Shown piece by piece: positions 1 to 7,582 of a stretch of 64,000 nucleotides of DNA (positions within the stretch are counted from its first letter, which is position 1; each line of letters starts with the position of its first letter). This DNA comes from Caulobacteraceae bacterium (GTDB lineage Bacteria; Pseudomonadota; Alphaproteobacteria; Caulobacterales; Caulobacteraceae). Made by a program: the position numbers and the translations under genes. Below the pieces are notes generated by a model. It did not search any database. It had not been told where the DNA came from and saw only the letters and a list, made by a program, of their open reading frames with translations. The stretch spans positions 1,174,316 to 1,238,315 of the forward strand of contig JAUJMO010000001.1 in NCBI GenBank assembly GCA_030446805.1, read 5' to 3'.

Positions 1-1
1 G

Positions 2-295
2 TTCGAACGGTTGTCGCGGCCGCGGCTGCACTGGCTGGCGGCCGGCCCAGGCGAGCGCCTGGCCGCCCTGTTCATGATCCTGGCCACCCTCACCATCGTG
101 CTGCCGATGACAAACACCGTGCCATCGGTGGCCCTGGCGCTGCTGTCGGTGGGTTTGATCCAGCGCGACGGCGCCTTTGTCGCGCTCGGCTCGGCCGTCG
201 CAGCGGCATGGGCCGGGCTGCTGATCGGGGTGGCGCTGGCCTTCTATCTCGGCGCGACCTGGGCCGTTCAGCTGGTGGAGCGCTTCACAGCCTAG
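2..295 (+). CDS. ExoD-family exopolysaccharide synthesis protein, C-terminal part
   Basis: The reading frame is already open at the window edge (F-E-R-L-S-R-P), so this is the 3' part of a gene starting upstream. About 97 residues are visible. They contain two hydrophobic segments and the pattern LPMTNTVPSVALALLSVGL followed by QRDG, which is typical of the ExoD family of small inner-membrane proteins linked to exopolysaccharide production. The exact biochemical role of ExoD is not established. It ends six bases before the dsbB-like gene and may share its transcript. The family call rests on the last third only. Confidence 0.7.
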   Translation, partial: FERLSRPRLHWLAAGPGERLAALFMILATLTIVLPMTNTVPSVALALLSVGLIQRDGAFVALGSAVAAAWAGLLIGVALAFYLGATWAVQLVERFTA

Positions 296-301
296 GCCGG
301 C

Positions 302-847
302 GTGTCGCAAAGCCCTATCTGCTCCGCCATGCTCCGCTTGCACCCGAGCGCCTACGCCCTGCTGGCCGCCTTTGCGTCCGCCGCCATGCTGGCTGCGGCG
401 CACACCTTTCAACGGTTCGGCTACGAGCCTTGCACCCTGTGCCTTCGCCAGCGCGAGGTCTATTGGGTCGCCCTGACTCTGGCCCTGGCCGGCTGGGCCG
501 TCCTGCGACGTCGTCCCGACCAGGGCGCCGTGGTCACTCTCCTGCTAGGCGCCGTCTTCTTGTTCGGCTTCGCGGTGGCGGGCTACCATGCAGGCGTGGA
601 ATGGAAGTGGTTCCCGGCGCCCGCCACGTGCGGCGGCGGCGGCGGACCGGCCAGCGCCGGCGACATCGCCGCCATGCTGGGCGGCGCCCCGGTTCACTAC
701 GTCCTCTGCGACGAGGCCGCCTGGCGGATGCTGGGCGTGTCCATGGCCGGCTGGAACGCCCTGATCTCCTTGGGGCTGGCCCTCTTGGGTGTATTGACGG
801 CGACCGAAGCGCGTGGCTCGACGGCTCTGAGGACCGCTCATGTCTGA
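302..847 (+). CDS. dsbB: DsbB-family disulfide bond formation protein
   Basis: Inner-membrane quinone reductase that would reoxidise the periplasmic thiol oxidase DsbA and pass electrons to ubiquinone. The 181-residue product has four hydrophobic segments and the two expected periplasmic cysteine pairs: C44-x2-C47 in EPCTLCLRQR, and C110 with C136 (VLCDE). The Arg after the first pair, needed for quinone binding in the family, is present. Start is GTG at 302; an ATG at 329 is an alternative that still precedes the first membrane segment. Its end overlaps the coq7 start by 8 bases, suggesting translational coupling of two quinone-related genes. Confidence 0.85.
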   Translation: MSQSPICSAMLRLHPSAYALLAAFASAAMLAAAHTFQRFGYEPCTLCLRQREVYWVALTLALAGWAVLRRRPDQGAVVTLLLGAVFLFGFAVAGYHAGVEWKWFPAPATCGGGGGPASAGDIAAMLGGAPVHYVLCDEAAWRMLGVSMAGWNALISLGLALLGVLTATEARGSTALRTAHV

Positions 848-1403
848 CATCCCCGTCCCACCCCGTCCCGGGCGCGGCGCCACAAGGCGCCGGCTCGCCG
901 AGATGCTGCGGGTGGATCACGCCGGCGAGCTGGGGGCCGTGCATATCTACCGTGGGCAGCGGGCCGTGCTGGCCCGCGCGCCCGGTCGCGAGCGGATCAC
1001 CGAGCAATTGGCCGAGATGGAGTCCCATGAGGCCGTCCACCTGGCGCGCTTCGAGGAGCTCCTGACGGAGCGCGGCGTGCGCCCCACCCTCCTGGCTCCC
1101 GTCTGGCGCGCGGCCGGCTTCGCCCTGGGCGCGGGCACCGCCCTGCTTGGAGAGCGCGCCGCCCACGCCTGCACCGAAGCCGTCGAGACCGTCATCGGCC
1201 ATCACTACGCCGAACAGGTGGAGGAGGTCCGTGACCGCGAGCCGGAGCTGGCGGCTCAGTTCGCCCAATTCCGCGACGAGGAACTGGAGCATCTGGACAC
1301 CGCCGTGGCCGAAGGCGCGCGGGAGGCCCCCGGCTACCGCGTGCTGTCCGCCGTGATCCAGGCCGGCTGCCGCGCGGCGATCAGGATCACCGAAAAGATC
1401 TGA
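840..1403 (+). CDS. coq7: Demethoxyubiquinone hydroxylase (Coq7/CAT5 family)
   Basis: Di-iron monooxygenase that hydroxylates demethoxyubiquinol late in ubiquinone synthesis. At 187 residues it has the normal family length. The signature RVDHAGELGAVHIYRGQ lies at residues 24-40, giving ligand E30. E64-x2-H67 (EAVH), E116 and E148-x2-H151 (ELEH) supply the remaining expected ligands. It starts inside the dsbB end (overlap 840-847), which fits a single transcript. The next gene is convergent. Confidence 0.92.
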   Translation: MSDIPVPPRPGRGATRRRLAEMLRVDHAGELGAVHIYRGQRAVLARAPGRERITEQLAEMESHEAVHLARFEELLTERGVRPTLLAPVWRAAGFALGAGTALLGERAAHACTEAVETVIGHHYAEQVEEVRDREPELAAQFAQFRDEELEHLDTAVAEGAREAPGYRVLSAVIQAGCRAAIRITEKI

Positions 1404-1409
1404 GCCGGC

Positions 1410-2249
1410 TCAGGCCGGCTTCTCCGCCAGGAAGATGTCCTGGCCGTCGCCCATGCCCGGCTGGCCGCGCCACCCGCCGGGACGGAAGTCGATCAGTTGC
1501 AGGCCGGCGTCGGCCAGGAAGCGCCGCCAGCAGATGTCCTCGTGCGCGATCCCGCCTTCGGGGGATTGGGCGCTCAGAACATGGGCCCCCTCCCTCCAAG
1601 GAACGAACTTCGTCTGGGCGCGTCCGGAGGCCAGGGCTTCCGTCGCCTCGGCGTCAACGTTGAATCCGGTGAAAAGGACCCGCCCGCCCGGTCGCAGGAC
1701 CCGGGCCGACTCGGCCAGGTATTGGGCGATGGACGGCGCCTGCATGTGAGTGAATACGGAGGTGGCGAAAGCGAAGCTCATCTCGCAGTCTCCGCACGGA
1801 AAACGGTACTCGTGTTCGGCGATGCGTCCGCCGGGGTTGTAGTGGGCGTTGAAGATGTCCGCGTGCACGAAGCGGAAGTTGGCCCGCCCTCGGGCCCGCA
1901 GCCGGCAGATCACGACCGCACGTCGCACGATGTCGAAGCCGAGGTAGGCGCCCTCGGAAGACAGATAACGGGCGAGCGGCTCTGCGAGCCGGCCGTTGCC
2001 GCATCCGATGTCCAGGACATGATCGTGGGTCTGCAGCCCGCCGATCTCGACCAGCACGCGCAGCAGCCCCTGGCCGAGGTCGCGGAAGTCGCCGCTGCCC
2101 ACATGATGGACGATGTTCCAGGGTTCGCCCAGCCGGCCGGGCTGGGTCAGTCGCGCGGGCAGACCGTGGAGATCCTCGCGCAGGCTCTTGGCGAAGCTCA
2201 CCGCATTCCACTTGAACCGGCGCAGCAAGGATTGGGGAGCGGCGGTCAT
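1410..2249 (-). CDS. Class I SAM-dependent methyltransferase
   Basis: Predicted soluble methyltransferase of about 279 residues. The SAM-binding motif I is VLDIGCGNGRLAEPLARYL, followed by an acidic residue at the end of strand 2 (LGFD) and a motif near FATSVFTHM, as in Methyltransf_11-type domains; the substrate is unknown. The ATG at 2249 was chosen because a longer frame to 2306 would start inside the terminator of the upstream ompA gene. It lies downstream of ompA on the same strand and converges with coq7 six bases away. Neighbouring glycan genes are too distant to indicate a substrate. Confidence 0.75.
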   Translation of the reverse strand: MTAAPQSLLRRFKWNAVSFAKSLREDLHGLPARLTQPGRLGEPWNIVHHVGSGDFRDLGQGLLRVLVEIGGLQTHDHVLDIGCGNGRLAEPLARYLSSEGAYLGFDIVRRAVVICRLRARGRANFRFVHADIFNAHYNPGGRIAEHEYRFPCGDCEMSFAFATSVFTHMQAPSIAQYLAESARVLRPGGRVLFTGFNVDAEATEALASGRAQTKFVPWREGAHVLSAQSPEGGIAHEDICWRRFLADAGLQLIDFRPGGWRGQPGMGDGQDIFLAEKPA

Positions 2250-2304
2250 GGCGGTCGCAGGCGGCGGAATGTCGGAAACCCTAGCCGCGCTGGCGCGTGA
2301 ACGC

Positions 2305-2332
2305 AAAAAAGCCCGGCCGGGGCCGGGCTTTC
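2305..2332 (-). terminator. Rho-independent terminator of the ompA gene
   Basis: Read on the minus strand, an 8-bp perfect GC stem (GCCCGGCC / GGCCGGGC, plus-strand 2311-2318 and 2321-2328) with a two-base loop is followed by a run of six T (2305-2310). It lies 42 bases after the ompA stop, the right place to end that transcript, and just before the methyltransferase start. Confidence 0.85.
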
Positions 2333-2373
2333 CGCAGCTGAAGGCGACCGACCGAAGCCGGCCGCCCTGAAGC

Positions 2374-3615
2374 TTAGAAGTTGACCGAAACCGTCGAACG
2401 CCGGTTCAGGGGCTCCTTCACGCCGTCGCCGGTGGGGACCGCAGGAGCCGCCTCACCGCGCCAGTCGGCGGTGATGTTGGCCGGGTTCACGCCCAGGCCC
2501 ACCATGGCGTCGGCGACAGCGCGAGCGCGGCGCTCCGACAGGCGGATGTTGTAGGCGGCCGAACCGGAGGTGTCGGCGTGACCGACGACCTGGATCTGGG
2601 TGGCGCCGCCCTGCTGGGCGAAGCTCGCGGCCTCTTGCACCACCGTCTGGGCTTCCGGCGTCAGGATGGACTGATCGAACGGGAAGTAGACGATGAACTC
2701 GCGGTTGGCCGGACGCTCGGGGGCGGGCGGCGCCACCACGGGCGGCTCGGGCGGCAACGGCGGCGGCGGGGGCGCGATCGGCTCCACGGGCAGCGGCGGC
2801 GGCGGCGGCGGCGGCGCGGCGAAGGTGTAACGCAGACCCACGCTGAGCGAGGTGTCCTTGTACGGGCCTTCGAAGAAGCCCAGGTTCGTCAGCGGACGCC
2901 CTTGGCCGGGGCCGTTGCCGCCGTTCAAGGTCACCGATCCGAACTCGACATCGTTCGTCATCAAGTAACGGCCGGTCAGGTCCAGAGACAGGTTCGGCGA
3001 CAGCTGGAAGGCCAGGCCCAGGATGCCCTGGTAGGCGAAGGCGCGCTCGATGTCGTCCACCGAAAGGTTCTGGATCGGCGCGGCCGTGGCCGGAACCGTG
3101 GCCAGTTGACCGAAGACCTTGTTCTGGATCTCAGCGACGCCGACGCCCACGCCCGCGAACGGGACGATCGTCTGGCCGAACAGACCGAAGTCGAAGTCGA
3201 AGTCATAGATGGCGTTCAGCATCAGGGTGCTGGCGTTCAGCTCCCCTTCCACGTCGCCGCAAGTGGGCGCGGTCGTGGTGCGTCGCACGCCGGGCGTGCA
3301 GAGACCCTGGACGACGGCGCTGCCGCTGGTCGCGCGGATGCTTTCCAGGTCGCCCTTGCGATAGCCGCCTTCGAGCTCCAAACGCACGTTCTCGTTGAAG
3401 CGATAGCCGCCCCGCAGGAAGCCCGCGAAGTCCCGGTCCGGCGAGAAGCTGAACTCGGTGTTGTTGACCGAAGACTGCCCGTCGAACTCCGACTCGTGGC
3501 CTCCGATGTCGCCGGCGATGTAGGCGCCGTTGCTGAAATCGAAGAATTGGGCGTTCGCGCCGGAAGCGGTCGCAATCGCCAGTGTGGCGGTGGCCGCCAT
3601 CAGCTTAAGTTTCAC
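2374..3615 (-). CDS. OmpA-family outer membrane protein with proline-rich linker
   Basis: Outer-membrane beta-barrel protein with a peptidoglycan-binding C-terminal domain. The 413-residue product begins with a Sec signal peptide (MKLKLMAATATLAIATASG, cleavage probably after GANA). A barrel domain of about 240 residues follows, with alternating polar/hydrophobic strands and repeated aromatic ends (YRFNENV, GLRYTFA). A run of prolines at about residues 265-300 leads into an OmpA domain with FPFDQSILTPEA, VVGHADTSG and the R in LSERRARAV. The periplasmic domain would anchor the envelope non-covalently. It has its own promoter and terminator and is probably highly expressed. Confidence 0.9.
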   Translation of the reverse strand: MKLKLMAATATLAIATASGANAQFFDFSNGAYIAGDIGGHESEFDGQSSVNNTEFSFSPDRDFAGFLRGGYRFNENVRLELEGGYRKGDLESIRATSGSAVVQGLCTPGVRRTTTAPTCGDVEGELNASTLMLNAIYDFDFDFGLFGQTIVPFAGVGVGVAEIQNKVFGQLATVPATAAPIQNLSVDDIERAFAYQGILGLAFQLSPNLSLDLTGRYLMTNDVEFGSVTLNGGNGPGQGRPLTNLGFFEGPYKDTSLSVGLRYTFAAPPPPPPPLPVEPIAPPPPPLPPEPPVVAPPAPERPANREFIVYFPFDQSILTPEAQTVVQEAASFAQQGGATQIQVVGHADTSGSAAYNIRLSERRARAVADAMVGLGVNPANITADWRGEAAPAVPTGDGVKEPLNRRSTVSVNF

Positions 3616-3774
3616 GTTGTTTATTCCCCTGCAGGCTTGGCCGATAAGCGCCGCTGACGCGGCGTGGTTCCGACGAAAAAAAAGGCTTTGGAAACGAGTG
3701 ACCGAACTGCAACAGTCGTTGGCCGGACCCCGGCTTAGACCGACCGCGCAGCCCGCGTCGGTCTCCGCGGCGAC

Positions 3775-3803
3775 AGTAGAGTCGATATTCCCCGAATAGT
3801 CAA
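3775..3803 (-). promoter_or_regulatory. Candidate sigma-70-type promoter of ompA
   Basis: On the minus strand TTGACT (plus 3798-3803) is followed after exactly 17 bases by TCTACT (plus 3775-3780). This would give a leader of roughly 150 bases before the ompA ATG. The leader holds two GC-rich inverted repeats, one around 3739-3762 (ACCGAC paired with GTCGGT) and one around 3651-3666. The spacing is ideal and the boxes are reasonable, but no start site is known. Confidence 0.45.
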
Positions 3804-3824
3804 GCTTTTACAGCGTCTGGCCGA

Positions 3825-4391
3825 TCAGGCCTCCAGCTCGATATCCCAGTAAAGGTAGTCGAGCCAGCTTTCATGAAGGTGGTGCGGCGGGAACCTTCGC
3901 CCCAGATCCTGAAGCCGGTGCATGGTGGGCCGGCCCGGCCGCTGACGCGGGTGCATGCCCGCCTGCCTGGGGGTCCGCCCACCCTTGACCAGGTTACACG
4001 GCGCGCAGGCCGTGACGATATTCTCCCAGGTGGTCCGGCCTCCTTGCGATCGCGGGATCAGGTGGTCGAAGGTGAGGTCCTCCGCCGAGCCGCAGTACTG
4101 GCAGGCGAAGCTGTCGCGCAGGAACAAGTTGAAGCGCGTAAAGGCCGGGGGTCGGTCCTGGGCCACATACTGCTTCAGCGAGACCACGCTGGGCAGGCGC
4201 ATCTCGAAGGACGGAGAGCGCACAACGTGATCGTATTCGCTGACCACGTCCACGCGATCGAGGAAGACCGCCTTGATCACTTCCTGCCAGGGCCACAGCG
4301 ACAGGGGGTAGTAGGATAGCGGCCGGAAATCGGCGTTCAGCACCAGCGCGGGATGGCCCGACGGCGGGCGTGTGAGCACCTGCAAGGTCAC
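3825..4391 (-). CDS. HNH endonuclease family protein
   Basis: A 188-residue protein with a complete HNH/beta-beta-alpha-metal nuclease core: CQYCGS, then DHLIPRSQGG, W-E-N, and CAPCN followed by K. The two CxxC pairs would hold a structural zinc. The N-terminal ALVLNADFRPLSYYPLSLW is the conserved leader of a widespread single-copy alphaproteobacterial HNH family with no firmly established role. Start is GTG at 4391. It is not linked to any restriction or phage gene, so a housekeeping DNA-processing role is more likely than defence. Confidence 0.85.
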   Translation of the reverse strand: MTLQVLTRPPSGHPALVLNADFRPLSYYPLSLWPWQEVIKAVFLDRVDVVSEYDHVVRSPSFEMRLPSVVSLKQYVAQDRPPAFTRFNLFLRDSFACQYCGSAEDLTFDHLIPRSQGGRTTWENIVTACAPCNLVKGGRTPRQAGMHPRQRPGRPTMHRLQDLGRRFPPHHLHESWLDYLYWDIELEA

Positions 4392-4516
4392 CCCTGGGTC
4401 TCCGGGGTGCGCGTTCGACAGTGGGGCGGCGCCGGATGACTGAAGGCGGAACTCCTCAGCTCGAGCCGGCGATCGCTCGCCGGTTCCCCATGCTTAACCC
4501 CGATTCCGCCACGGCG

Positions 4517-5197
4517 CTACGACCCTCGCCGTTGTGGCGAGCCCCACCCCGCGAACCGTCCCGCCAGGGCGTCGCGCAGGAAGGCCGCGCCCAGGGCCAG
4601 ACCGTCTTCGGACACGCTGTGTCCCGTGCCGTAGCTAACGCGCCAGAGCGCCGGCACGCCCGCCGCAGCCAAGCCTTCCAGAGAGGCGAACAGCGCTCCG
4701 ATCGGAATAACCTCGTCGTGGCTTCCGTGCACCAGGGCCACCGGCGGCCGGCTGGTCGCCGGACCCGCGTCCGCCAGCATCCCGGACAATCCCAGGATCG
4801 CGCCCAGCGGCTCCGCCCGACGCAGCCCCACGTGCAGGCTCATCATGGTGCCCTGGCTGAACCCCACCAGCGCGCAGGCCGAGGGCGGCAGCCCCTGCCG
4901 CGCCAGTTCCGCGTCGATGAAGCCGTCCAGGCTCGCCGCCGCGCCCCGCACGCCGGCGGCCATCAGGGCGGGATCGAGGCGGCTGATCGGAAACCACTGA
5001 TGCCCGCCCGGATAGCCCGGCACGGGCTCCGGCGCGTTCGGAGACACGAACGCCGCGTCCGGGAGGGCCTCGGCCAAATACGGCGCCAACCCGATCAGGT
5101 CCTGCCCGTTGCTGCCGTACCCGTGCGCCAGGATCACGATGCGCCTGGCCGGCCCTCCGTTGGCGGGCGGGAGACGCGGTCCGTCGAGAGTGCTCAT
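4517..5197 (-). CDS. Alpha/beta hydrolase, phospholipase/carboxylesterase family
   Basis: A 226-residue serine hydrolase of the COG0400 type (short-chain esterase/acyl-protein thioesterase-like). The visible triad is Ser in GFSQG, Asp in HGSHDEV and His in GTGHSV. The oxyanion region HGYGSNG lies near residues 25-31. There is no signal peptide, so it is probably cytoplasmic. The natural substrate cannot be read from sequence. It is followed at 125 bases by the HNH gene on the same strand. Confidence 0.85.
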   Translation of the reverse strand: MSTLDGPRLPPANGGPARRIVILAHGYGSNGQDLIGLAPYLAEALPDAAFVSPNAPEPVPGYPGGHQWFPISRLDPALMAAGVRGAAASLDGFIDAELARQGLPPSACALVGFSQGTMMSLHVGLRRAEPLGAILGLSGMLADAGPATSRPPVALVHGSHDEVIPIGALFASLEGLAAAGVPALWRVSYGTGHSVSEDGLALGAAFLRDALAGRFAGWGSPQRRGS

Positions 5198-5288
5198 GCT
5201 CGGGCCTTAGCCGCCCGCTTCCGGCTCGCAAAGCCGCTTGCCGGCCGGCCCCGTCCGGGCGACCTTCCCTCAAACCAGGAATCGCTCC

Positions 5289-6242
5289 TTGCGAGTCGCC
5301 GCGGCCCTGCTTCTCAGCCTGACCCTGCTGGCCGGTCCCACCCAGGCCGGCTCGGAGTTGCTGCGCCTGCGCCGGATGGACGGAGAGCCCTTCGTGGCCC
5401 TGCTGCAGCGTCCGGCGGTTGCTCGGGCCCCCGTGGTCCTGGTGCTGCATGACCGCGCCTGCGGGCCCACCGCGACCCCGCCGGCCAGGATCGACGCGCC
5501 GCCCGGGATGGCCCGGCTGGCGCTGGCCGCCGAGCCGGCCGCCGGCCCGTCCGGGGCAGGCTGTCTCCAGCCCCCCACCGAAGCGCGGGTTCTGGACGTC
5601 ATGACGGCGGTGGCGGCTTTAAGGGCGGACGCGCCCTGGTGGGACCGCCGCCTGTACCTCGTGGGCCTGTCCGAGGGCGCCCTCGCTGCGCTCGCCGCCG
5701 CCGCTCTCTTGCCGGAAGCGCGCGGGGTGGTGCTGGTGAACCCGCCCCCGGACGCGCCGGGCCGGGCCGAAGACCTGCGCAAACCCGTCCTGGTGCTCCA
5801 GCCTCCAAGAGCCGAGCGCGCCGTGGTCGCCACCGGCGGGGCCCTGCTTCGTCGGCCGGCGAGCGCGCCGGCCGCGGTGGAGGTCGAGGTCGCCCGTTTC
5901 CTCGTTGGGCAGGAGCGTCGGCTCCAGAAGGAACAACCGGCCGTACCAGGCGCCCCTGTGCGGACCGCAGGACCCGCGGCGAAGTCCGGCAAGGCCGCGA
6001 GCGGCGGGCGCGCCCTCACCCCCAGCACTAAGGACGGGGCGGCGCCTTCGCCGGCGGTCGCCGCGCCACGTAAAAGGCCCACAACAGGTGCGCCGCCACC
6101 CCGCGCCATGGCCGCCAGGGTTCGGCCATCCGCCTCAACGCCCTCTCGCCCGGTCGCGCCTCCAGCCCCGCGGCTTCGCGCCAAGCTTCCTGCAGGGCCA
6201 AGTCTCCCGCCGGAAACGCGTCCGTCCGCCCCTCGCACATGA
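5289..6242 (+). CDS. Exported alpha/beta-hydrolase-like protein with long low-complexity tail
   Basis: The product resembles dienelactone-hydrolase/alpha-beta-hydrolase proteins, with a nucleophile elbow GLSEGA and a conserved LVLHDRACGP strand. An N-terminal hydrophobic signal segment (RVAAALLLSLTLLAGPTQA) suggests export. The TTG at 5289 was chosen because an AGGAA lies at the right distance upstream and the signal peptide then begins at once; a TTG at 5238 would add 17 residues. The hydrolase-like part ends near 5915. The last 105 or so residues are Pro/Ala/Arg-rich, and from 6028 they are antisense to the convergent glycosylase gene, so the true C-terminus may be altered. The Asp and His of a triad are not obvious, so activity is uncertain. 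Confidence 0.55.
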   Translation: MRVAAALLLSLTLLAGPTQAGSELLRLRRMDGEPFVALLQRPAVARAPVVLVLHDRACGPTATPPARIDAPPGMARLALAAEPAAGPSGAGCLQPPTEARVLDVMTAVAALRADAPWWDRRLYLVGLSEGALAALAAAALLPEARGVVLVNPPPDAPGRAEDLRKPVLVLQPPRAERAVVATGGALLRRPASAPAAVEVEVARFLVGQERRLQKEQPAVPGAPVRTAGPAAKSGKAASGGRALTPSTKDGAAPSPAVAAPRKRPTTGAPPPRAMAARVRPSASTPSRPVAPPAPRLRAKLPAGPSLPPETRPSAPRT

Positions 6243-6684
6243 GGAGGTAGACCTCGGCCGTCCACAGCCCCACGCCCTTGATGGCGACCAGGGAGCCAAG
6301 AGCCTCGTCCTCCGGCATGGCCCCCAGCCGGCGGAAGTCGATGCGTCCTTCCAGCTCCGCCCGGGCGATCTCGCCGACGTAGCGCACTTTCTGCCCGGAC
6401 AGTCCGAAGCTGCGCAGCCTAGCTTCGTTCAGGCTGGCCACGGACGCGGAGGTCACATCCCCGCCCAGCCCCGCTTCCAACCTGCCCCAGATGGCCGCCG
6501 CCGAGGCTGTGGAGACCTGCTGCTCGACGATCTTGCGCATCAGGCTGCCTGCGCCGGACGGTCGCGAACGCCATTCGAAGGGCGGCAGCTCCGCCTCCAG
6601 GCGCGCGAACGCCGGATCCACGGCGGCCAGCGCGGCCCGGCCGCGGGCGATCAGGTCTGCATCGGGGTGGCCGGCGTAGAGCAT
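6028..6684 (-). CDS. DNA-3-methyladenine glycosylase (AlkA-type, HhH-GPD)
   Basis: Base-excision repair glycosylase of 218 residues that would remove alkylated purines. The helix-hairpin-helix is VAIKGVGLWTAEVYLL and the catalytic Asp lies in FPAGD just after it, the standard HhH-GPD layout. An upstream segment IVEQQVSTASAAAIW matches the conserved helix before the hairpin. No CxxC iron-sulfur cluster motif is present, unlike MutY/Nth. It is divergent from gluQ across 17 bases and overlaps the preceding plus-strand gene tail by 215 bases. Confidence 0.88.
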   Translation of the reverse strand: MLYAGHPDADLIARGRAALAAVDPAFARLEAELPPFEWRSRPSGAGSLMRKIVEQQVSTASAAAIWGRLEAGLGGDVTSASVASLNEARLRSFGLSGQKVRYVGEIARAELEGRIDFRRLGAMPEDEALGSLVAIKGVGLWTAEVYLLMCEGRTDAFPAGDLALQEAWREAAGLEARPGERALRRMAEPWRPWRGVAAHLLWAFYVARRPPAKAPPRP

Positions 6685-6701
6685 GGGTCCTAGTAACGCG
6701 C

Positions 6702-7562
6702 GTGCCGTCCTTCGCCACCCGGTTCGCCCCCTCCCCCACGGGCAGGCTCCATCGCGGGCACGCCTTTTCCGCCCTGACCGCCTGGGAGGCGGCCCGGACC
6801 GCGGGCGGCCGGTTCGTTCTGCGTATCGAGGACATCGACGGCGCCCGCTGCCGCCCCGAACACGAGGCGGCGATCCTGGAGGATCTCGCCTGGCTGGGTC
6901 TGAGCTGGGAACGGCCCGTCCGCCGTCAGTCCGAGCACATGGCCGACTACCACCAGGCGCTGGAGCGGCTCCAGGGCCGTGGGCTGCTGTATCGCGATTT
7001 CCGCAGCCGCCGGGAGATCGCCCAGGCCGCCGCTTCGGCCCCTCACGGCTTGACCGCCGCAGCTTCGACCGGCCTCCATCCTCGCCAAGTCGAGACGGTT
7101 CTGCTGGCGGAGGGCCGCCCCTTCGCCTGGCGCTTGTCGATGGCCGCAGCCCGTTGCGAACTCGGCCCCGCTTTCGACGCGCTCACCTTCACCGAGCAGG
7201 GCGCCGGCCCCGCGGGCGAGCGCGGCCCCGTTCCTGCCCGGCCAGAAGCTGCGGGCGACATCGTGCTCGCACGCAAGGACGTGGGCGTAGCCTACCACTT
7301 GGCCGTGGTGGTGGACGACGCGCTCCAGGCGATCACCCACGTCATTCGCGGCCAGGATCTGTTCGAAGCCTCGGGCGTGCAGCGCCTGCTGCAGGCCCTG
7401 CTGCGGCTTCCGGAGCCCGTCTACCGCCACCACCGCCTGTTGACGGACGCCGAGGGCCGCCGTTTCGCCAAGCGCGACCGCGCCCAAACCCTCCAGGAAC
7501 TGCGGGCGGCCGGCGTCACGCCGGCGCAGTTGCGAGCGGAGTTGGGCTTTCCGCCACGGTGA
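6702..7562 (+). CDS. gluQ: Glutamyl-Q tRNA(Asp) synthetase
   Basis: A truncated GluRS-like enzyme that attaches glutamate to queuosine in tRNA-Asp. The 286-residue length and the lack of an anticodon-binding domain distinguish it from GltX. Visible motifs are FAPSPTGRLHRGHAF (HIGH element), LRIEDIDGARCRPE, and RRFAKRD in the KMSKS position. The zinc-binding cysteines usual in bacterial GluQ (after Y-R-D-F) are absent: the segment reads FRSRREIAQ. Its stop overlaps a GTG of the downstream transporter frame. Confidence 0.87.
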   Translation: MPSFATRFAPSPTGRLHRGHAFSALTAWEAARTAGGRFVLRIEDIDGARCRPEHEAAILEDLAWLGLSWERPVRRQSEHMADYHQALERLQGRGLLYRDFRSRREIAQAAASAPHGLTAAASTGLHPRQVETVLLAEGRPFAWRLSMAAARCELGPAFDALTFTEQGAGPAGERGPVPARPEAAGDIVLARKDVGVAYHLAVVVDDALQAITHVIRGQDLFEASGVQRLLQALLRLPEPVYRHHRLLTDAEGRRFAKRDRAQTLQELRAAGVTPAQLRAELGFPPR

Positions 7563-7582
7563 ACACAGGCCACAAGCGCCCG

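Noticed and set aside
208..1065. Plus-strand open frame of 285 codons across dsbB and coq7 in another frame
   Set aside because: Arg-rich product overlapping two well-conserved genes in the correct frame.
2578..3657. Plus-strand open frame of 359 codons opposite ompA
   Set aside because: Antisense shadow of a gene with signal peptide, OmpA domain, promoter and terminator.
4421..5452. Plus-strand open frame of 343 codons opposite the esterase gene
   Set aside because: Arg/Gln-rich nonsense product antisense to a complete serine hydrolase with its triad.
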